Shown here piece by piece: positions 53,392-64,000 of a stretch of 64,000 nt of DNA. The notes beneath the pieces are model-generated. The model saw only the letters and a list, made by a program, of their open reading frames with translations, made no database searches and was not told where the DNA came from. Position numbers and translations under genes: made by a program. Position 1 is the stretch's first letter. Each line of letters opens with the position of its first letter. This DNA is from Volutella citrinella (lineage: Eukaryota; Ascomycota; Sordariomycetes; Hypocreales; Nectriaceae). Where the stretch lies: NCBI GenBank assembly GCA_034401135.1, contig JAWZSP010000001.1:1426001-1490000 (forward strand). Reading direction: 5' to 3'.

Positions 53392-54357
53392 ATGTCGTCT
53401 CAACAGCAGTATACAGCGTATACCTCGCCACCTCCACAACAGCCTCCCAACAACGCGCCCCAGCTTCCCAATGGCTGGTCAGCCGAGTTCAGCCAGTCCT
53501 ACCAGACATGGTACTACATAGACATCTCGACTGGACGGTCACAGTGGGAAATGCCCAGCCAGCCCGTGGCGCCGCCCCCAGCAGCCGCTCCTAAGCCAGA
53601 GTCTGTCCCCGGATACCCTCAGAGTCAGGCCGGCTCCCAGAGTGCAGCACCAGGCGCTCGCGGCCCCGCAGAGGGTCAGTACGGCCACTCCTACGGCCAG
53701 AGCATGGGAGGCGGGCTCGCTGCTCCGGCCCAGGACCATGGCGGCTTCCGTACTCCGGCCCACTCGCCGAAGCCGAGCATGGAAGGCCTCCCTATGCCGA
53801 GCCAAGGAGCTCCGACCCCATCCTACGCGCCGGGCCCTCACGGAAACCAGGGATATGCACAGCAGTTTGCTCCTGCAGACACCAGACAGATGAATGGCCC
53901 GCCGCCGGCCCCCAGCGGCGCTACGTACGCAGGATATCAGACTGCACCTCACCAGGCGGTCCCTGCAGGAGGGGGCAACGCTCACGGCCAAGGCCAGTCT
54001 GCCGCTGCCGGCACTCGCGATGCGGGCGACGAAGGCAAAGAAGGCGCCTCCAAGGGGGGCGGCTTGTTCAGCAAGCTCAAGGGGCTAGCCAAGCACAAGG
54101 ACAAGGCCAAGAAGCTGAAGGGGCTTCACGACAAGTACAAGCAGAAGGAGAGGCAGAAGGCAATGGCCGGAGGTGGTGCATATAAATATAAGGAGGGAGA
54201 AGAGTATGACGAGGACAGGGAGGAGGGCGAGGAGGGTGAGGAAGGGTCATCCAATGAGGAAAGGTCATCATCCAGCGAGGAAGAAGAGGAGGATGAAGAG
54301 GATGAAGAGGACGACGACGACAGCGGCGATGATGGCGATGATGGCGATGACGAGTGA
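53392..54357 (+). CDS. WW-domain protein with basic segment and acidic tail (Wwm1-like)
   Basis: A 321-aa single-exon protein. Residues 25-57 are a WW domain (LPNGWSAEFSQSYQTWYYID, then TGRSQWEMP) with W29 and W52 as the two signature tryptophans and the W-Y-Y-I-D core. It resembles yeast Wwm1, whose domain also reads YQTWYYVD. A long Pro/Gly/Gln/Ala-rich disordered stretch follows to about 220. Next comes a lysine-rich amphipathic segment (FSKLKGLAKHKDKAKKLKGL) and a tail of almost pure Glu, Asp, Ser and Gly. WW domains bind proline-rich ligands; in yeast, Wwm1 interacts with the metacaspase Mca1. The ligand here is unknown. The gene converges with TBP. Confidence 0.85.
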   Translation: MSSQQQYTAYTSPPPQQPPNNAPQLPNGWSAEFSQSYQTWYYIDISTGRSQWEMPSQPVAPPPAAAPKPESVPGYPQSQAGSQSAAPGARGPAEGQYGHSYGQSMGGGLAAPAQDHGGFRTPAHSPKPSMEGLPMPSQGAPTPSYAPGPHGNQGYAQQFAPADTRQMNGPPPAPSGATYAGYQTAPHQAVPAGGGNAHGQGQSAAAGTRDAGDEGKEGASKGGGLFSKLKGLAKHKDKAKKLKGLHDKYKQKERQKAMAGGGAYKYKEGEEYDEDREEGEEGEEGSSNEERSSSSEEEEEDEEDEEDDDDSGDDGDDGDDE

Positions 54358-55200
54358 AGAAAGGGTTTCTCAACGTCGTTGCAGATGCATGACCGATTTG
54401 GAGCTGGTGCAACCCAGACGAACAAATCATCAGATCATGTCTCAAGGGGTAACCATACAACTGAGTCACCAACACAGAGGGCATCCGTTAACAGCGTCAC
54501 AATTCCAAGACAACTCATGTCACCGAATAGGTTCGCAAGCTCTTTGGGAGATTTGTCTTATTCATAACCAGTAGAGAGACCCGAGCGTCTAAGCAATTCG
54601 TGTCCCCTTCCACCAGTCAACCTCAGTTGAGATGCTTTGCCAGCAGGAAACCATCGGCAACATGTTCCTCCCTTGTTTTCAGAGCCCCGGTTCACCCAGG
54701 GCGCTTTGTTTCTTTGGCTGGGAGCCCTTCCAAGTGGTCGGGTCTCCAGTCTGTATCTTCTTCCTCTCCACTCAACGAGTCCCTTTGAGAATATTAACAG
54801 CGCTCGGGGTCAGGCAAGCGCTTGCGCTGCGAGACCGGCGCAACCAATCTATGATGTGCGTCGCGGGATGAGTAGTCTTTCTTTCATGTTTTACCCCAGT
54901 AAACCATTTCCGTCGCAAAATCCCCCTTCCTGGCCCTCCATGCCAACGCCGATGCAATGCAGCAAAGTAAAAAAATGAGTCAAATGATACAAACGCAGTT
55001 TCAGGCCGACCCGGATATGATCCGAGCCAGCCTGAAAGGTGTGAAAAAAAAGCAATCGTGGTATCGTGACGGGTGTCTAGTCATACAAGTCGAATGGCGG
55101 GAGAAAAAAAATAATTCGACGTTGATCACCCGTGTGCATCTAAACCTTGCGGAAGTCTGGATGACAAGTTAGTGACGGTCAAGGTTTGATTGGTATCGGG
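54358..55200. other. Convergent 3' spacer
   Basis: An 843 bp spacer between the WW-domain gene and TBP. Several A-runs (54966-54974, 55045-55051, 55102-55110) and the repeated GTGxxGACGGG-like context suggest 3'-end processing regions of both genes. Small ORFs are not supported. Confidence 0.45.
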
Positions 55201-56074
55201 TCATGACAAACCTTGCAACACAGGGTAGATCATCTCGAAGGCCTGATAGATTTCCTCTCGGACCTTTGCACCAGTCAAGACGATCTTGCCGCTGACGAAA
55301 ATCAGGAGCACAATCTTGGGCTTGATCATACGGTAGATGAGACCAGGGAACAACTCGGGTTCATAAGAACTGAAGTTGTGGTGGCGAGAGGCCAGACCCT
55401 CCAGACGGATGGGGAATTTGATGTCGCAGGAGCCGACAATGTTCTGAATCTTGAAGTCGGTGAACTTGGCGTTGAAGCCGAGCTTCTGGATGATTCGGGC
55501 GTATTTTCGCGACGCCAGCTTAGAGTCGTCCTCCGACTTGGCACCAGTCACGACCATCTTACCAGAGGCAAAGATGAGGGCAGTCGTCTTGGGTTCACGG
55601 ATACGCATGATGACGGCGGCGAAACGCTGCAGTGGGTTAGCATCAAGTTGGTTTGCGCATAGCAAGAGACAGCCGGCAGTACCTTGGGGTTGTACTCAGC
55701 GTTTCGCGCGTGCAGAGCAATCGTCTTGAGGTCCAAGCGGCAGTCAAGGTTGACTGTAGCCACAATGTTCCTTGAAAGTAGCAAGTTCAGCCTCACTGAG
55801 CAGGTAAAAGTCTCTCAGGAGGTTATACATACTGCAGAGTGGGAGTGATTCCGCTAGGGCCTTGGTTGGCAGCAGGCGTGGCGGCAGGAGTCGCGGGAGT
55901 CACCCCATTTCCGTTGGCGGCCTGCTGGCCGTTGGGGACCGGTCGCTGAGCTTCGCCGTTCATTGCGGGAGGCGGGGTCAGCTCGTTAGTGGCGCCGGGG
56001 AACGACAGCGACCCAGGCGCAGTGAAGGCCTTGGCTTGCGCCGCGTTGGATGGATGCGTCTGGATTCCTTCCAT
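55201..56074 (-). CDS. TBP1: TATA-box-binding protein (TBP)
   Basis: Three exons, 56074..55833, 55770..55683 and 55626..55201, give 251 aa. The introns have donors GTATGT and GTACTG and acceptors TTCAAG and CTGCAG. Residues 1-80 are the variable Asn/Pro/Gly/Ala-rich arm ([17 protein letters not shown]). The saddle core follows, with two repeats: [20 protein letters not shown] to [12 protein letters not shown], and [18 protein letters not shown] to [12 protein letters not shown]. The intercalating phenylalanines lie within FASGK, FVSGK and the adjacent strands. TBP nucleates initiation by all three nuclear RNA polymerases (in TFIID, SL1/CF and TFIIIB). The length fits fungal TBPs. Its own promoter has a strong TATA box 210 bp upstream. 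Confidence 0.97.
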
Positions 56075-59000
56075 GATTGGAGTCGGTACTCAGGAGACGC
56101 AACAAAGGTCTTGCGATTTGCCGAACAGATCTGAGCGATCAAAATGTTAGCATCGCGAAGCCTGAAATGCGGAGAGTGCCCTACGACTAGAATGTAGGGC
56201 AAGGCGACGGATGATGTGATGGGGAGCAGGAAACTGCAATGATGATGTAGAAGAGAAGTTTGGAAAAAGCATGAGAAATGGGGTTTATATAGGCGGGGGA
56301 AGGTGGCGGTGCAGTGAGTCATAGACAGAACAGGTAGACCTACCAATCGCGCACTGGAGATGAACAAGTGAATGTCTCCCCTGCAAGACGGCTGTCCAGG
56401 CAGAAATGGGTTCCTTGGGGGTGTTCGGCCACGAACAGACAGCAGCCAAGACGATTGGATTTGTTTTGGAGGGACTGATCTCGCGCGACCAGATGTGGTT
56501 GTTCACACTTCACCAGCACGTTCTTTTTATTGGTGTCTACACAGCACAAGCGACCCGATGGCAACGGCGACGAGGGCGTCAACGGGTATTTCGCTTTCCA
56601 GTCGTCGGGTCAACGAGGTCGAATGAGCGCAAGGAGGAATCGAAGGCCAGGAACGTATTTCAGTCCGTGGGCTGGGGTCGCGACGGGTCCGGGAACCTGT
56701 TCCTCTTTTTCTTTCCTTTTTTTGCTGTCCTGTGAGGGCGTCTCCAATACCAGAGAGCGAGCTCACAACCGCGAGGGTGCACGGCACAGTGATGAGAAGT
56801 AGGAGAAGGGTGGGAAGGACTGGCAGATCAGATGTGCCTTGTATGGAGAGGGAGATGCGCGATGCGATTCCGAGTCCAGTATGCTCCAAGGCAGATATGG
56901 TCCAGGTGAGGAGGCGTAGTGGGTGTGGGGTGTGACGTCGTGGGGATAATTAATTGAGTGGCCAAACGTATGTGGTAGGTACGTAGGGCCGGCGGTCGGG
57001 ACTTCGCTCAAAACACTCGCGTCAGGCGGGCGAGGGGAGGGCTGGCTCATTTATAATTTTGGCTGCCACCTGCTCAGGCAGGAGCCGCAAGGCAACAACA
57101 CGACCTGTGGCGTCGGCGCTGGTGGGCTTGGCACACCTTAGCGCGGACACTAAAGCAGCACCAGCCAATCAGCCAGCGTCGCGGAAGTGATTTTATCTCC
57201 TTATTTTTTCCACCCTGCACCCCAGCCCAGGCCTCTAGCCCCTGAAGTACCGCAATATCTGCGACTAGGTCGCAGTACAAGGGTACAAGGACGCGAGCCT
57301 CGGGACCTTGAAGTGCTCAGATCGGCCCTCACCGTGAGTTCAATTCCGCGCCTGGGGCATCAAATCACCCTAGCACTGTGGCAACGGCACGATGTCGCCC
57401 CGACCGTGGCTGGCGCTGATTACTCGTGCGAGTGACCTGACTCTCAACCCGTGTTCTTCCTTCCACAGAGGTACGCGTGCCTCCTTCCATTCTGCCTCCA
57501 GTATCCAACCGTCTCCTCCTCACACAGCAACCTGAGCGATGTGTCTACCACAATCCAACAACGCACGGCGACGATAAATCGACGACAACCTACGAACGCA
57601 TCGATCCCCATCCTTCGCCGAACGAGCGACGCCTCGAAATACCACGCAGCTAAGCAAACGGCCCATATCCGAACACGATGCGTGCTTGACCCCTTAGCGA
57701 TGACGGGAGGACCGACCGCCGGCTGTGGACTGTGGGCGACACCAGGCAGAACCTGACCCGACCGCCGGCCAGACGGCGGCGTTGCTCAAACCAAGTCCGG
57801 TGGCAGCACGCAATCCGAGGCCACAGCGCTGTGATGGGGCCTGGGTGGGCTGGAAATTATGGACCAGGGTGCTGGGGCGGCCTGACAAGCACGGGTGGTT
57901 GGTTGCTTTTGGCTTTCCGCCGACTCGGACGGCTCTAAAGGTCTCCTCCAGGCTCCTCCATTGCCCCAATCGTGCCCTTTGCCCCCCTCCCCCCCATCGC
58001 CCACTTTGCCAGCCACCCTCGGCTCCGTCAACCTAACCAACCTTGCCATCCCATCATTCCCTTGAAGGCACCTTTTCCGGGCACCTCCCAACACCGCCGT
58101 CCTTGATACGCGTCAACCCTGAAACGTGCTTGGCCCCAGAACACCCCTTCGCATAATGGGCTCCTGAGATGCCTCCTCGCGGCCTGAGTCCCCTGACGGC
58201 TTGCCACTGACGTCTCATGACCAACCCGACACATGGATGGTATCGCCGCACCACCCGCGCCGCATCTCATCGCGACGTCGCGCCCGAACATGGCGCCCGC
58301 TGGTCCTGAGTCGACAGTCACGGAAGCGTGGCAAGCGTGGGTTATCCGTGACCCTCAAGTGGCTGTGTGGGTAAGCTTTCCTGGCATTTCTTTGTGCTTC
58401 TGTGGCCCAGTCGCCGCTCGCACGCACGCACGCTCTTTGAGCAGAGTGAGTCATGCCTGCAGCCAACCAGCTGCAGCCAACAGGAGCTGGTTGCGCGGCC
58501 AGAGGCGGGACCCTGCTGTTTGCGGCCGCTGAGTGGCTAGTGCGCCCTGGTACCAGTACTCCTGTCTCACGCCCTGTCACGCACCATGCTCGCCTTTTTC
58601 ACCTCTCTCCTCAACCATCAGATCTTGCTTCTTCACGTCTCCCAATGTCGTCCAAGGACCGCCAGTCTTGTTTTCTCTCAGAATGCACAATGGCTGTCGG
58701 TTCTGGAAGCAGCTGTCGCGTCAAGGCCTATCAAGGGATATGCAACCCTGCGGCCTGACTCGATCCTTTCGCTGAGGACACGGTCGCTTCAGGGTGTTTG
58801 TCGCGGCCGCGTTGGCGCCGAGTGGTGACGCGAAAAATTTGATTCCCAGGATCGCCATGTACAACTACCTTTTCGGCTGAAGCGTTTGGCCCAACCCACC
58901 TGCTGACAGAAGTACCGCCTTAACAATTTTTCGCCCCCAGGACCTGTGGCACCTGGCAAAGCAGCAAACCGTGAGGATGGCCTCCGCGCTATTCCTCGAT

Positions 59001-60022
59001 AGGAACTGGTCTATCGCAAAGTGCTGAAGGATGCACCAAGCAGGGGGGCCTGGTTTGCTCGCAAAATGCATCTCGCTCTCGCAGCTTCCAGCCTCACATG
59101 GCCCCCAGTCCAGGGTTGGGATGCCTTGGCCATCTTCCCTGCCTGTTCCCCGCTGGCGCTGAACAATTGCAATCTTGAGGCTGCATCTAATCAACCAGCA
59201 GCCGCGTATAACCAGGGTTGCTTTGGGGAAAACAAGTCGTCCGTCCCCAGGTCAGCCATGCAGGAGCATTTTTGCAGCTTTGGCCACACGCACTGACATT
59301 CCTCAAACCCCGAAGCAACCCGTTTGTGCCGTCGGTTGTCCAGTCACATGCGTGAGGTGCCTGTCGTAATAAGTTGCGAGGGTCGTGGTCCAAGTTGCAC
59401 AAGTAATGCAACAGCCACAAGTGGAATGTCGTTGCATATGTGGCACAGGTTGCACAGCCCCTTCGCGTGGGTTCGTTCGCCTTTGGCAAGGCGCCACGAC
59501 CACCGCCTCCACATGTTCTGTTCTAGATTTCGCAAAGGGCTCCATTTCCATGCATTTGTAAATTGTCGGCCTGGCAAGTAGATGCCACGAAATGGTTCCA
59601 ACAACTCGTGAGAATGCCTGCCAGCAAAGCAAGACGTCAAGAGCAACAAAATGACGGTGTGCGCCAGTTGATAACAAACGGGCCCTATCTTTATTGCAAC
59701 AACGAGGTTTTGATTCTCTTCCCTTCCTTTACTGGCTGCCTACCGAACTCCATTTGTTTGTAGCAGCTATGTATCCATAATAAGCCGTCCATCACTCCCT
59801 TTTTTGTACCCCCTCCTCTTGCCTTCGACTGCCACTCCAGAACGTAGGGCCATTCTCCCACTCGCGCCATCAGTATGCTGCATGCAATGATATATCAGGT
59901 ATCATACAAAGAAGAGTCGGAGACGAAGAAAATTTCCATAACAGAAGATGCCCAAAAACGCATTCGCCAAAAAGAAGATGGGATATGATGCCGGTCCATC
60001 TCAGCCTTGACAAAAACCCGTG
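56075..60022. other. 3.9 kb region without a convincing gene
   Basis: Upstream of TBP (-) and beyond the 3' end of ETF-QO (-). On the plus strand a pyrimidine stretch ending TTCCTTCCACAG (about 57458-57469) precedes an A/C-rich segment (CCAACAACGCACGGC, ACGACAACCTACGAACGC; about 57550-57660), composition typical of fungal 5' leaders, but only short ORFs follow. Other ORFs are unsupported. AT-rich sequence at about 59870-60010 is probably the ETF-QO 3' flank. Confidence 0.5.
56284..56291 (-). promoter_or_regulatory. TATA box of the TBP gene
   Basis: TATATAAA on the minus strand (TTTATATA as given) lies 210-217 bp upstream of the TBP start codon in a GC-rich background (CCGCCTATATAAACCCC). It is close to the ideal TBP-binding octamer. 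Confidence 0.65.
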
Positions 60023-62028
60023 CTACGTCATGTAATACTTGGGTCCTTCGCCGCCTTGGGGCACCTGCCAGTTGATGTCCTGGTGGGGTGCTTTGATATC
60101 ACACGTCTTGCAATGGATGCAGCTGCAGGGAGAAAATTGTTAGTCAAAATGATATTGGACTCTTGGGCACGTTGTTTTTGGCGGTGCCTGAGACAAACGA
60201 AGGGATGGATGACTTACTTCTGGGCGTTGATCTGGAACCTCACACCGTGGGGCTTGGACTCGTCTTCGACGTACTCGTACACGCCGGCCGGGCAGAAGCG
60301 GTTCTCGAGGCCCTTGTAGGCAGGGTACGTCGACTCGGTGTGGGCGTCCCAGTCGGCGACTTGCAGGTGCACCGGCTGGTCCTCCTCGTGGTTGGTGCCG
60401 GTGCGAGAGACGCTCGTGAGGATGTCGAAGGTGAGCTTTCCGTCGGGCTTTTCGTACTCAATCTTGGGGTACTTGTCGGCGGGCTTCGTGTTGGCGTAGT
60501 CGGGCGTCTTGTGCTTGAGGGTCCAGGGCACGCGGCCCTTGAGGACGAAGGCCTCGACGGCCGAGTACATGACGCCGCCGTAGAGGCCGAGGGGCGTGTG
60601 GAAGGACGGGCGCATGTTGCGCACCTCCTTGAGCTCCTTCCAGATGGGCGACTTGCGCAGCTTCTCCTCGTAATCGTAGAGGAAGACGGTGCCCTCGTTG
60701 CTCTCGCTGAGGGCGGTCCAGGCGGCCTCGGCGGCCAGCATGCCCGACTTCATGGCATTGTGGGTGCCCTTGACCTTGGGCACGTTGACGAAGCCGGCCG
60801 AGTCGCCGATGAGGGCGCCGCCAGGGAAGGCGACCTTGGGGATGGACTGGAAGCCGCCCTCGATGAGGGAGCGGGCGCCGTAGGATATGCACTTGCCGCC
60901 CTCGAGCACCTCGGCGAAGAGGGGGTGCTTCTTGAGCTTCTGGAACTCGTTGTAGGGCGAGAGCCAGGGGTTCTCGTAGTCGAGCGACACGACGAGGCCG
61001 AGGCTGACGAGGTTGTCGCCAAAGTGGTACATGAAGGAGCCGCCGTAGGTGTCCTTGGAGAGCGGGTAGCCCATGGTGTGGGTGACCTGGCCCTTTTGGA
61101 ACTTTGCCGGGTCAATCTCCCACACCTCTTTGATGCCCAGGCCGTACGTCTGGTGCTGGCTGTCGCTGCGCAGGTCGAACTTGTTGATGACCTGCTTGGA
61201 GAGGCTGCCGTGGCAGCCCTCGCCGAACATGGTGACCCGGGCGTGGAACTCCATGCCCCGCTCAAACGAGTCCCTTGGCTTGCCGTCCCGTCCGATGCCC
61301 AGGTCGTTGGTGGCGACGCCCTTGACGGAGCCGTCTGCGTCGTAGACGATTTCCGAGGCGGCGAAGCCGGGATACACCTCGACGCCGACCTCCTCGGCCC
61401 GCTCGCCCAGCCACTTGACGAACTGGTTCAGGCTGACAATGTAGTTGCCGTGGTTGCTCATCTGGGGGGGCGCGGGCAGCGGGATGGCGGCCGACTTAGT
61501 GAGGAAGCGCATCCGGTCGGTGCCGGCGGGCGTCGCATGCTCGAAGCGGTCCGGGTTGTCCTCGTCGAGCCAGCTGGGGATGAGCTCGTTGATGGAGGAC
61601 GGCTCGATGACGGCGCCCGAGAGGATGTGGGCGCCCAGGTCGCCGGCCTTTTCGAGGACGAGGACGCGGAAGTCCTCGTTGCCGGCCTCGTTGGCCAGCT
61701 GCTTTAGGCGGATGGCGGCGCTGAGGCCGGCGGGGCCACCACCGACGATGCACACGTCGACCTCGTCGGACTCGCGCTCGACGGAAGCCGGGTCAAAGGA
61801 TTCGTCGTCGTTGTCGTCGGAGCGGCGGCGGACAGTGCTGCTGAAGGCGCGGGAGCCCAATGGCACCCTGACGGCGACGAAGGCGGCGGCGGCGTGTCGG
61901 CGGGGAGCGGAGGCGGTGCCGGTCCTCGTCGCGGCGGCCGAGATGGTGCTTCTCGGCCGCAATTGAGGGCGCGGGAGGGCCCGCGAGCCGCGCTGGAGGC
62001 AGCGCGCAACGGGTCTGGGGGCCGACAT
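60023..62028 (-). CDS. CIR2: Electron transfer flavoprotein-ubiquinone oxidoreductase (ETF-QO), mitochondrial
   Basis: Two exons, 62028..60218 and 60122..60023, give 636 aa. The N-terminus is an Arg/Ala/Ser-rich mitochondrial presequence ending near [10 protein letters not shown]. The FAD-binding motif is [21 protein letters not shown], followed by [41 protein letters not shown] and [10 protein letters not shown]. The 4Fe-4S cluster ligands are C579 (RFCPAGVYE) in exon 1 and C605, C608 and C611 (NCIHCKTCD) in exon 2, matching the spacing of the human enzyme. It passes electrons from ETF, collected in fatty-acid and amino-acid oxidation, to ubiquinone at the matrix face of the inner membrane. 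The 95-nt intron splits the cluster motif: if it is retained, translation stops one codon past the junction. Confidence 0.96.
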
Positions 62029-63602
62029 TGTGGGAAATCGACCGTCGGAGAGCTGAAGCGGGAGGGAATGGAGATGGAGATGGGCGGGAGCGAGAGTCGA
62101 AGCTTCTCCGGGATAAGAATTGGCACGGGTCTGGGCGGGACTAAATCCACACGCAGGCCGGGATTGACTGCCCGAGCTCTTCTTTTTGGTGGGGGAGCTT
62201 GGTGCCGCCTTTGACCATTACCAGGGCGGTTATTGGCTAGGCGGGGGTGGGTGGTTTGCGCCGACCTTGCTCTTGTGCGTAGACTCTGCCCTCTGACTCT
62301 GTGTCGCTACACCTTGAATATGATGTATGGTCGGCTACTTCCGGAGAGTGGGGGGGGACTCTCGAGTTGATTTGGGAATGGTACCGCTAGAAGGCGATAT
62401 CAAAGATGGGGGACCTTCTCGCCCTGGTCTGGCAGATGGTTGACCGGTTGTAGCTCCCCGGGCCTGAGTAGCCGAACAGCAGAGCTTCCCGGAGCCGAGG
62501 CCGAAATAGGCTGGAAGCTGATGAGAGACGCGAGATGCGAGAGCGGATACGGACGTTCGCTGGGGTGCGCAATGGCCAATTCGGCTCGTCAAGTGACCGA
62601 TGACGGTGGCAAACACATGCAAAAAGGCTACAAGACAGAAGCAGCATCCCATTCTATTCTGCTCTGACTGGCTGTCCTTTAAGGCACGCGCGCTGCCAGA
62701 AAACAGGACGGCAGGGCCTTGTCGCCCTCCGCCGGCATATGGTGCTACCCGGCCGATTCCTGTGCCGAATAGCCCAGGTTATCACGGGCCAATATGCAGG
62801 GGACCTACGTCAGCGTCGCCCAAGCTCTCGGCAAGAGATGGTTTTTTGCCGATCGCCAAATTCGGCTACCGTTCGGCGCCTGCCGATGCCGCTTGGCTAC
62901 CCTCGCCTTGCTTCGGCCCACACCCACAACGCAGGATGTGGTCGGTCATGTAGAGCTGGAGGCCAAAAAATTGAGAAGAAGGAATATCGTTCAAGGATGG
63001 GATCCAGGGGAATGATTCCTATTTTAAGGTGCGGCTGCGGTTGCATTGGTCGTAGCAACAGCTACCCAGAACCTTTCAGTGGCTGCCAAATGACAGCAAG
63101 GAGTGGTCGCACAGCATACACCACCAAGGCCAAGGTGAGCTAGGGTTGTATCTCCAACAAGTGAGTCGATGACTAGGAAGGCTCCTCATTGGGGTGAATA
63201 GTAGATGTACACATGGTACCTAGAGCAATTCATATTGAGGATTTAGATGACTTGATGGGATTTGCAGCGATTCGAGAAGCCTACTAGGTATATTTAGCGA
63301 TGCAGGTGTCCAGATGAGACGTGCCGAGGGACCCCGAGTTATTGAACGGCAGGATTAATTCGACCACTTCACCCAAAAACAGCGCGCAAAAATTACCACC
63401 ATAGGCTCACATCTCCCCCAAGAATTATAACCGTCGATTATATACTAAACGACTATCATGCTTGCAATAGACAACCGTTAGACCCATCGAAAGCAAACCT
63501 AGGGTAGCTCTGTATTCTGCGACGATCAGCACCAAGTCCACACATCTCTGTTGCGTTCTGCCCACAAGGAGGCCAAAAAGACAAAGGACAGCAAAAATGA
63601 AA
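62029..63602. other. Intergenic region between ETF-QO and the tRNA gene
   Basis: 1.57 kb. The first part is the ETF-QO promoter. From about 63160 to 63480 the sequence becomes AT-richer and unlike its surroundings. A 12-bp piece identical to the D-arm of the neighbouring tRNA lies at 63473-63484. No protein-coding gene was found. Confidence 0.5.
63593..63597 (-). terminator. RNA polymerase III terminator of tRNA-Gln
   Basis: On the minus strand a TTTTT run follows the tRNA 3' end after five bases, the standard pol III stop signal. Confidence 0.7.
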
Positions 63603-63673
63603 GCTCACAGGCGGAGTCGAACCGCCGCTGGCGGAATCAGAATCCGCAGTCATAACCGTTAGACCATGCAAGC
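63603..63673 (-). tRNA. tRNA-Gln(CUG): tRNA-Gln (anticodon CUG)
   Basis: A 71-nt intronless cloverleaf on the minus strand. The acceptor arm GCTTGCA/TGTGAGC pairs in all seven positions (with G-T wobbles). The D arm is GTC...GAC, the anticodon stem GCGGA/TCCGC encloses TTCTGAT (anticodon CTG, reading CAG), the variable loop is CAGC, and the T arm is GGCGG-TTCGACT-CCGCC. Internal promoters are intact: A box TGGTCTAACGG and B box GGTTCGACTCC. The base at 63602 would be the discriminator. Confidence 0.95.
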
Positions 63674-64000
63674 ATCTTCAGGTTCGGTGCACGATCCCCG
63701 AAATAATGGCACACAAGTATCAACGCGTCACGTGATGCAACATAGCCCTAACCCCGTCACCAAGACTCCGAAGTGGCAGAGGCAGGAAGGGGCTGTTGAT
63801 CAACAAAGCAAGAATGTATTGTGAAAGAGAGTAACTAGCTGGATAGGATGCGAGACAGAACGGGGGTTCTTGTCCCTAGGGAAGCCAAATGGGCTCACGG
63901 AGAAGCCATGTCTTCAGAGTGGCGGCTGGCATGATGCAGTTCTGTGCTTATGGACGCATCATGCGCGGGTGGTTTAAGCAAGTTGCAGACTGCGGAAGAC
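63674..64000. other. Terminal spacer
   Basis: 327 bp upstream of the tRNA up to the window edge. No feature is visible. Confidence 0.4.

Noticed and set aside
60163..61707. 514-aa plus-strand ORF antisense to ETF-QO
   Set aside because: It is the mirror of a strongly conserved coding exon. Its Val/Leu/Gly/Asp-rich composition follows from GC-rich third positions of the real gene.

Overview
The window looks like a nuclear chromosome segment of a filamentous ascomycete, most likely a Sordariomycete. Genes are separated by GC-rich spacers. Introns are short (mostly 48-95 nt) with GTNNGT-type donors and CTAAC/CTGAC-like branch points. The encoded proteins are typical of Pezizomycotina: a copper-fist regulator, a C2H2 plus fungal_trans factor, fructosyl-amino-acid oxidase, nitronate monooxygenase, ETF-QO and a fungal-type MED13. 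No bacterial, viral or transposon gene was recognised. The species cannot be named from sequence alone.

Layout. 1-12.8 kb: the 3' half of an MFS transporter, alanine aminotransferase (-), a 3.8 kb spacer, the mitoribosomal protein bL33m in three small exons (+), a 1171-residue coiled-coil protein of unknown role (-, five exons), and a small single-pass membrane protein (+). 13-20.4 kb: nucleolar ENP2 (-) diverges from mediator subunit MED13 (+). 21-24.3 kb: two unknown proteins, both with faint retropepsin-like features. 25-28.3 kb: an F-box protein (+) converges on a nitronate monooxygenase (-). 29.5-32.7 kb: a five-exon C2H2/fungal_trans regulator (-), preceded by a 5.4 kb region with no convincing gene. 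38.1-44.3 kb: a phytanoyl-CoA dioxygenase-like gene carrying an in-frame TAG, EFM7, an RS-rich nuclear protein and a copper-fist transcription factor, all (-). 46.3-50.3 kb: a U2SURP/SR140-like splicing factor and a peroxisomal fructosyl-amino-acid oxidase (-), the latter diverging from a short-chain dehydrogenase at 51.4 kb (+). 53.4-56.1 kb: a WW-domain protein (+) converges on TBP (-). 60.0-62.0 kb: ETF-QO (-). 63.6 kb: tRNA-Gln(CUG) (-).

Most genes are single-copy housekeeping functions: transcription (TBP, MED13), splicing, ribosome biogenesis, mitochondrial translation and electron transfer. Gene order does not suggest one pathway. The only plausible metabolic pairing is the divergent oxidase/dehydrogenase at 48.9-52.7 kb. 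I did not find a clearly new multi-gene system. The points most worth checking are the TAG-interrupted dioxygenase, the unknown coiled-coil protein, the retropepsin-like pair, the acid-free potential leader upstream of the alanine aminotransferase AUG, and the long gene-free regions.

Exon boundaries were placed by eye from splice consensus, reading-frame continuity and family conservation. In every multi-exon gene below, the summed exon lengths are divisible by three.
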